Shown here in pieces: positions 58,564 through 64,000 of a DNA stretch of 64,000 nt. A program made the position numbers and the translations under genes. The stretch is from NCBI GenBank assembly GCA_016934415.1, contig JAFGSW010000003.1, positions 1 through 64,000 on the forward strand. Direction: 5' to 3'. Position 1 is the stretch's first letter. Every line of letters starts with the position of its first letter. The notes below the pieces were generated by a model, which worked only from the letters and a program-made list of their open reading frames with translations, ran no database searches and was not told the DNA's origin. This DNA is from Spirochaetales bacterium. GTDB lineage: Bacteria > Spirochaetota > Spirochaetia > SZUA-6 > RPPD01.

Positions 58564-59910
58564 ATGAAACCGAAAACAGCCGCCGTGATCGGCATTGGCA
58601 CCGAGATCATGAAGGGCGCCATCGACGATACCAATGCCACGTTCCTTTCCCAATGGCTTTTCAATCTTGGCTTGGAAGTACGGCTGCGCGTCAATGTTCC
58701 CGACGCCCGGGAGGACATCGCCGCCGCCCTGCGGGCCGCGGAGGGGTGCGGCCTCGTCATCTTGACCGGCGGGCTGGGACCGACGGACGACGACCTGACG
58801 CGGGAGGCCCTGGCCGCGTACCTGGGAAGGGAGCTTGTCTTCGACGAGCAGGCCTGGACCGTTATGCGCGCTTTTTTCGAGAAGCGCGGCCGTGAGACTC
58901 CCGAGTCGAACAGGCGGCAGGCTTTCGTCATGACCGGGGCCGAGGTGCTGTCCAACCCGAACGGGACGGCTCCCGGCCAGTTCTGCGAGGCGGGCGGCCG
59001 GCATTTCGCGCTGCTGCCGGGCCCTCCGGCCGAGAATCAACCCATGGCGCACGGGCCGCTTCTGGAGAAGCTGCGCGAGCGCGGCTTCTCCTCCGGCGCG
59101 CCGGTCCTGCGCGTCATCCGCACCTACGGCGTCGGCGAGAGCGCCCTGGCCGACCTCCTGCCGGGCGCGGCGTTCCGCTCCGAAGTGGGCTGGTATTTCA
59201 GTCAGGAAGGCTGGGTCGAGATGCACTTCACCGCCCGCGATGACGGAAGCGGGCGCGGCGCCGCCGTCGTGGACGCCGATTGCGAGAAAGCGCGGACCGC
59301 GCTTGAGAAATCAGGCGTTTTTTTTACCGGCCCGATCGATCTCTCCACGCTTCTCCTTGAGGAGCTCGCCGGGCGAGGACTCACCATCGCCTTCGCCGAA
59401 TCGATCACCGGCGGCGCCATGGCCGCCGAGCTCGTGAAGAATCCCGGCGCCTCGAACGCGCTGCGGGGCGGGGTGGTCGCCTACTCGAACGAGATCAAGG
59501 AAAAACTCCTCGGCGTCTCGGCCGAGACCCTGCGCAGGCGCGGCGCGGTGTCGGCGGAGACGGTGCGGGAGATGGCGGCCGGTCTGCGGGAGCGCACCGG
59601 CGCCGACGTCTGCGTCGCCGTGTCCGGCATCGCCGGCCCGGACGGCGGGAGCAGGGCCAAGCCGATCGGCCTGGTCCACTTCGGCTTCCTCATCGGCGAC
59701 CGCGACTTTCAGCTGCGGGCGCTTCTGCCGGGCAACAGGCTGCGCGTGATAAGGCGCGCGGTCGCCTTTGCCTTCGTGGAGACGCTCAAGGCTTTACGGG
59801 CCGGGGATAGGGGAACCACGGATAACACGGATAAGAGAAAGAGAGAAGGAAGAACTACGGATGGGACGCGGATAAACGCGGATGACGTAAGGAAAGCTTT
59901 GGAAAAATAA
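58564..59910 (+). CDS. cinA: CinA (competence/damage-inducible protein, C-terminal NMN deamidase-like domain)
   Basis: AAVIGIGTEIMKGAIDDTNATFLSQWL, LTGGLGPTDDDLTREALAAYLG, IAFAESITGGAMAAELVKNPGAS, SGIAGPDGGSRAKPIGLV; repeat-encoded C-terminal tail. Confidence 0.93.
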   Translation: MKPKTAAVIGIGTEIMKGAIDDTNATFLSQWLFNLGLEVRLRVNVPDAREDIAAALRAAEGCGLVILTGGLGPTDDDLTREALAAYLGRELVFDEQAWTVMRAFFEKRGRETPESNRRQAFVMTGAEVLSNPNGTAPGQFCEAGGRHFALLPGPPAENQPMAHGPLLEKLRERGFSSGAPVLRVIRTYGVGESALADLLPGAAFRSEVGWYFSQEGWVEMHFTARDDGSGRGAAVVDADCEKARTALEKSGVFFTGPIDLSTLLLEELAGRGLTIAFAESITGGAMAAELVKNPGASNALRGGVVAYSNEIKEKLLGVSAETLRRRGAVSAETVREMAAGLRERTGADVCVAVSGIAGPDGGSRAKPIGLVHFGFLIGDRDFQLRALLPGNRLRVIRRAVAFAFVETLKALRAGDRGTTDNTDKRKREGRTTDGTRINADDVRKALEK

Positions 59911-60116
59911 AGAGATGTAAAATGCCGGAAAAAGTAGTATCGGTACAAACAGTCGTTTCCTTATTCGTCGTTTGACTCTGTTCATTCAATATCAGAATAT
60001 TTTTTCGTTCGTTTTTTCCTACTTTCCACCCACCCTTTGCTTTCTTCATCCGCGTTATCCGTCCTATCCGTGTCATCCGTGGTTCTCTTCTCATCTCCGC
60101 GTTCATCTGAAGTTTC
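59811..60116. repeat. F1 inverted-arm element
   Basis: GGAACCACGGATAACACGGATAAG...GAACTACGGATGGGACGCGGATAAACGCGGATGA ... TTCATCCGCGTTATCCGTCCTATCCGTGTCATCCGTGGTTCTC. Confidence 0.8.
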
Positions 60117-60138
60117 CCCTCATTGTGAATTATTCTAT

Positions 60139-60170
60139 TGTAATTATATTGAAAATACAATATAATTACA
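60139..60170. promoter_or_regulatory. Putative operator: perfect 13-bp inverted repeat TGTAATTATATTG-AAAATA-CAATATAATTACA
   Basis: Direct reading; 17 bp upstream of the AbrB-FliG-like ORF start. Confidence 0.85.
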
Positions 60171-60187
60171 TATACAAGGAGGCAAAC

Positions 60188-60601
60188 ATGCGCATACCAA
60201 TCATCGACATCGGCAATTCCAAGGGGGTGCGGATCCCGAAGGCGGTTCTGAAGCAGGTCCTGTTCAAGGACGAGGTGGAGATGGACGTGGCCCACGGTAG
60301 AATCGTATTGAAGCGGCCGGGGAGCGTCAATGTCATCCCCGACTTCGACGGCATTGCCGATATGGACGATCTCACCATCCAGCTCATGCTCCGCAGAATC
60401 TCAGGCACCGACCTACTCATCGCCATGGTCGGCGCGGAAAAAAAGGTCAAGGCGGCGATGTACCGCAACCTGTCCGAGCGCGTCCGGAACTACGTCCAGG
60501 CCAAGCTCAAAAAACTGGAGAAGGGCGACGCCCGCGACATTCTCATCGAGCGGAGCCGGGACAAAATCAGCGAGGCGTTCATGGAAGTGCTGCAGGGCTG
60601 A
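60188..60601 (+). CDS. MazE/AbrB-type N-terminal domain fused to FliG-like domain
   Basis: N-term IPIIDIGNSKGVRIPKAVLKQVLFKDEVEMDVAHGRIVLKRP (SpoVT-AbrB/MazE); C-term MDDLTIQLMLRRISGTDLLIAMVGAEKKVKAAMYRNLSERVRNYVQAKLKKLEKGDARDILIERSRDKI matches the FliG pattern (DDRSIQxVLREVDxxDLAxALKGAxxxVKxxIFKNMSKR). SD CAAGGAGG. Confidence 0.85.
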   Translation: MRIPIIDIGNSKGVRIPKAVLKQVLFKDEVEMDVAHGRIVLKRPGSVNVIPDFDGIADMDDLTIQLMLRRISGTDLLIAMVGAEKKVKAAMYRNLSERVRNYVQAKLKKLEKGDARDILIERSRDKISEAFMEVLQG

Positions 60602-60672
60602 GGCCGAAAAAAGAAAGGCCGTCCCCGCTTTGTGAAACGGGTGACGGCCCGCTTAAGGGAGTAGGCTGGGGA

Positions 60673-62103
60673 TTACTTGGTCAACGTGAACGTCATCGGG
60701 CTGCCGCCCCGGTTGACGCGCAGCTCGATGCTGGACCGGGATGAAACGAGGTTGAGGTACCGGTAGAAATCGGCCCCGTTCGAAATTTGATGGTTATCGA
60801 GGCTGATGATGACATCACCCTGCCGCAACCCGGCTGCGTCGCCGCGGCTTCCCCGCGGCACGTCGAGGACGACCGCTCCCCGTAAGCCGTTGGGAATATT
60901 GAGCGCGCTCCGGATGTCGGGCGAGAGCGAATCGATCCCGAAGCCGGGCCAGACGACGTTGGCCTGCGCGCTTAGGGTGTTGGCGTCGGCGCGGGTGGCG
61001 AGGGTGACGCGGACGGTGTGCGGCCGGCCGTCGCGGACGAGCGAGAGCGCGGCGGTATCGCCGGGCGTCAGGTTGGCGATGAGCTGCAGGAGCCGGGACG
61101 TGTTGCCCGCCTTGTCCGACCCAATGGCCGTCACGTAGTCGCCGGGCAGGAGCCCCGCCGTGGCCGCCGGCCCGTTGGTGAACACTCCCGAAACAAGGGA
61201 ACCGCCGCCGGAGGGAAGGTTCATGTCCCGGGCAAGCGTCGCGGAGAGATCGCCGACGGTCACGCCCATCCAGCCGTACTCGACTTTCCCCTTGGTGATG
61301 AGATCATTAATGTCCTTCTTGGCGTTGTTGATGGGGATGGCGAAGCCGAGTCCCACGCTGCCCCCCGAGTTCGAGGCGATCCAGGTGTTGATGCCGATCA
61401 CCTGGCCCTCGATGTTCACGAGGGCGCCGCCCGAATTGCCCTGGTTGATCGCCGCGTCGGTCTGGATGTAGTTGGTGAAGCCCGCACCGTTGGCCTGCGC
61501 GTAATCGCGGCCCACGGCGCTCACGATGCCGGCCGTGAGCGTGCCGGTGAAGCCCAACGGATTGCCGATGGCGAGCACCCAGTCGCCCACCTGGACGGAA
61601 TTCGAGTCCCCGAGCTCGGCGATGGGGACCTGGTCCGAGGTCGTGAAGGAGACGAGAGCCAAATCTTTGTTTTCATCTTTCCCCACGAGCGTGGCCGGGA
61701 ACGTCCGGTTGTCCGAAAGCCGGACCTGGATGGAGGCGGCCGAGCCGGCCACATGATTGTTGGTGAGCACGTATACGGTGTTCCCGCGGCGTTCGACGAT
61801 CACGCCGGAGCCGAGGGCCGGCCGGCGGAATTCCCTCGTACGCGGGGGATTGTTCCCGAAGTCGAACGGATTGAAATTGAGGACCGGACCCCGCGTGATG
61901 TCGACCACGTGAATCTCAACCACGGTCGGCACCACCTTGGCCGCGACGACGTGAAAGGCGTCCTGCATCTGCTTCAGGGTTTGCAGTCCCATCTGCGCCT
62001 GGGACGGATCCTTGGCCCCCAGGAACAGGAAGGCCAGGAGCACGATCCCGAGGCCCGCGATCGCGTTGCGGATTATTTTTCTCGATGCTGATTGTACGTT
62101 CAT
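60673..62103 (-). CDS. HtrA/DegP-like periplasmic serine protease with PDZ domains
   Basis: Signal anchor; YVLTNNHVAGSA, DLALVSF, INQGNSGGALVNIEGQVIGINTW; two PDZ regions. Confidence 0.93.
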   Translation of the reverse strand: MNVQSASRKIIRNAIAGLGIVLLAFLFLGAKDPSQAQMGLQTLKQMQDAFHVVAAKVVPTVVEIHVVDITRGPVLNFNPFDFGNNPPRTREFRRPALGSGVIVERRGNTVYVLTNNHVAGSAASIQVRLSDNRTFPATLVGKDENKDLALVSFTTSDQVPIAELGDSNSVQVGDWVLAIGNPLGFTGTLTAGIVSAVGRDYAQANGAGFTNYIQTDAAINQGNSGGALVNIEGQVIGINTWIASNSGGSVGLGFAIPINNAKKDINDLITKGKVEYGWMGVTVGDLSATLARDMNLPSGGGSLVSGVFTNGPAATAGLLPGDYVTAIGSDKAGNTSRLLQLIANLTPGDTAALSLVRDGRPHTVRVTLATRADANTLSAQANVVWPGFGIDSLSPDIRSALNIPNGLRGAVVLDVPRGSRGDAAGLRQGDVIISLDNHQISNGADFYRYLNLVSSRSSIELRVNRGGSPMTFTLTK

Positions 62104-62208
62104 CTGTTTTTCCTCCTCAAAAAAGCCAATATTTCGCCGCTGACGAGCGGCGTTTCGTACAATGCTTTTTGCATGAACGGTTTTTGCCGATACCGCTGTT
62201 CTCACGGT

Positions 62209-63702
62209 TCACCTCCCGAGATCGATCGTGAGATCCGCGCCGCTGCGGATGATTCCGACCCGGACGGGGTTGTGCGATCGGTCATTGAGCGCGGCGTAAA
62301 ATTCGCGCAGGGTGGCCGCGGTCCGGCCGTTCATGGTTTTGACGATGTCTCCGGCGAGGAATCCGGCCGCCGCCGCCGGCGACCCCCGATCCACCCGACT
62401 CACCACCAGACCGCCGGCCGATGGCGCAAGGCCCAGACGGGCGCGAATGTCATTGGTGATTTTGACCAGGCCCAGGCCCGGCCAGAGTTCGGAGGAGCCC
62501 AGGTCATTATCCGCCGGCCGCTCAGTGATGGCGACGGAGAGCGTCCGTTCCACGCCCTGACGCACCACCGAAAAGGTCGCGCGCGCGCCGGCCGGCAGGT
62601 TGCCGACGGTGAGGGTGAGCTGCGTCATGTCGCTCAAGTCGCGGCCGTCGACTTTGACGATGAAGTCGCCGGGCAGTACGCCGGCCGCGGCCGCGGGCGA
62701 ATTACGATACACGTCGGAGACGAACGCGCCCCCGCGGTTCGCCGCGCCCAGGTCCGCCTTGGCGGCGTCGTTCAGATCGGTTCCCGATATGCCGAGCCAG
62801 CCGTAGGAGACCTTCCCCTTGGTGATGAAATCCTCGATCGCCTTCTTGGCGTTGTTGATGGGGATGGCGAACCCCAGTCCCACGCTCCCGCCCGAGGTGG
62901 AGGCGATCCAGGTGTTGATGCCGACGACCCGCCCCTCGATGTTGACGAGCGCGCCGCCCGAGTTGCCCTGGTTGATGGCGGCGTCCGTCTGGAAGTAATC
63001 ATTGAGCGATGAAACGCCCGAGCCGGGCAGCGAATGCCTGCCGACGGCGCTGATGATGCCCTCGGTGACGGTGGAGCTGAACCCGAGCGGGTTGCCGACG
63101 GCCATCACCCAGTCGCCCACCTGAACGGTGTCGGAATCGCCGAGCGCGGCGACGGGAAACGTCCCGGACGCCGTGAACGACACCAGGGCGAGGTCCTTGC
63201 GCTCGTCCCGGCCGGTGACGGTCGCCTTGAAGCGTCGCTTGTCGGTGAGAACGACGGTGATCTCGTCGGCGCCTTTCACCACGTGGTTATTGGTGAGCAC
63301 GTACACCCGGTTGCCCACCTGGCGGACAATGACGCCGGAACCGAGGCCTTCCTGGCGGTACTGCCGCGTTTGGGGCCGGAGGGTGTCCGGAGAGCCGAAG
63401 AAAAAGTCGAAGGGCGAGGGAAAGGAGGGCGCGGTTTGCGTCACCACGTCCACCACGTCGATTTCAACCACCGCCGGAAGAATGGTGCTGGAAATCTCCC
63501 GGAAGGCGGCCTGCATGTTCGAGACGGCCTCGAAGCCCCGGCGCGCGTCGTTCGTTAATTCCACGTTAAGGGGCGCGCCGGCGACAACGTCCCCTCCCCG
63601 GGGAATGACCGCCGCCGACACAAGCAGACCCGCCCCGAAAAAGACGAGCGCTGCGGCGGCGATCTGGAAGATTCTCGATTTCAATATTTTTTTTATTTCC
63701 AT
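62209..63702 (-). CDS. HtrA/DegP-like periplasmic serine protease with PDZ domains
   Basis: Signal anchor; YVLTNNHVVKGAD, DLALVSF, INQGNSGGALVNIEGRVVGINTW; AGGGAGG SD. Confidence 0.93.
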   Translation of the reverse strand: MEIKKILKSRIFQIAAAALVFFGAGLLVSAAVIPRGGDVVAGAPLNVELTNDARRGFEAVSNMQAAFREISSTILPAVVEIDVVDVVTQTAPSFPSPFDFFFGSPDTLRPQTRQYRQEGLGSGVIVRQVGNRVYVLTNNHVVKGADEITVVLTDKRRFKATVTGRDERKDLALVSFTASGTFPVAALGDSDTVQVGDWVMAVGNPLGFSSTVTEGIISAVGRHSLPGSGVSSLNDYFQTDAAINQGNSGGALVNIEGRVVGINTWIASTSGGSVGLGFAIPINNAKKAIEDFITKGKVSYGWLGISGTDLNDAAKADLGAANRGGAFVSDVYRNSPAAAAGVLPGDFIVKVDGRDLSDMTQLTLTVGNLPAGARATFSVVRQGVERTLSVAITERPADNDLGSSELWPGLGLVKITNDIRARLGLAPSAGGLVVSRVDRGSPAAAAGFLAGDIVKTMNGRTAATLREFYAALNDRSHNPVRVGIIRSGADLTIDLGR

Positions 63703-63894
63703 AATCAACCTCCCTTGCTCTTGATGGTCTTAAGGTACAGGCGCCTCCTTTCGATAGGCTGACAAAAGGATTACAGATTTGTAAGGGAGATACTTTCACT
63801 CGGACGGACGCTTCCGGCATGAGTGTGTTTTTCCCATCCGGCTTTTCGCGACACCGCCGTTCGTGATATGCTCGAAATGAGGCAAGGTTGGCGC

Positions 63895-64000
63895 ATGGGT
63901 ACAATGCTCAAGGATCTCCGGACGCTCTTTTCCACGCGCGGCGGTGAGATCGAACGGAAAGCGGCCGAATTCAAGGCGCAGCGCGAAAAGCGGGCCGCGG
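63895..64000 (+). CDS. Partial ORF running off the window
   Basis: ATG at 63895: MGTMLKDLRTLFSTRGGEIERKAAEFKAQREKRAA..., truncated by window end. Confidence 0.45.
   Translation, partial: MGTMLKDLRTLFSTRGGEIERKAAEFKAQREKRAA

Noticed and set aside
60188-60601. Classical MazEF-type toxin-antitoxin operon
   Set aside because: No toxin ORF upstream or downstream; the C-terminus is FliG-like rather than a short toxin-binding tail.

Overview
GC-rich bacterial chromosomal window, gene-dense, with no rRNA, tRNA, CRISPR array, prophage or transposase that I could recognise. The folP-cdaA-cdaR(ybbR)-acpS cluster and a DUF5312-like protein suggest Spirochaetota (inference only). Housekeeping and metabolic genes: rarA fusion, folP, cdaA, ybbR, acpS, truA, family-4 UDG, priA, pncB/pncA, cinA, two Hsp20 genes, three HtrA/S1C proteases. 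Signalling genes: a 1888-aa multi-PAS kinase translationally coupled to a receiver-kinase, a 7TMR-DISM kinase, FHA-GGDEF, and an adenylate cyclase. There is a short sugar/glycosyltransferase locus, an orphan NeuB-like synthase and a chromosomal class D beta-lactamase. The two strongest candidates for something undescribed are: (1) a 137-aa protein joining a MazE/AbrB swapped-hairpin DNA-binding domain to a FliG-like domain, with no toxin partner and a perfect 13-bp inverted-repeat operator upstream (60139-60601); (2) at least two families of interspersed inverted-arm intergenic elements (F1 'ACTACGGATGGGACGCGGATGA...TCATCCGCGTCCCATCCGTAGTT'; F2 'AAGGAAGCCAGGA...TCCTGGTTTCCTTA'). These sit just after stop codons, always read left arm to right arm, can nest, bracket decayed genes, and supply the C-terminal codons and stop of several genes. 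All product names come from reading translations by eye; no database search was run.
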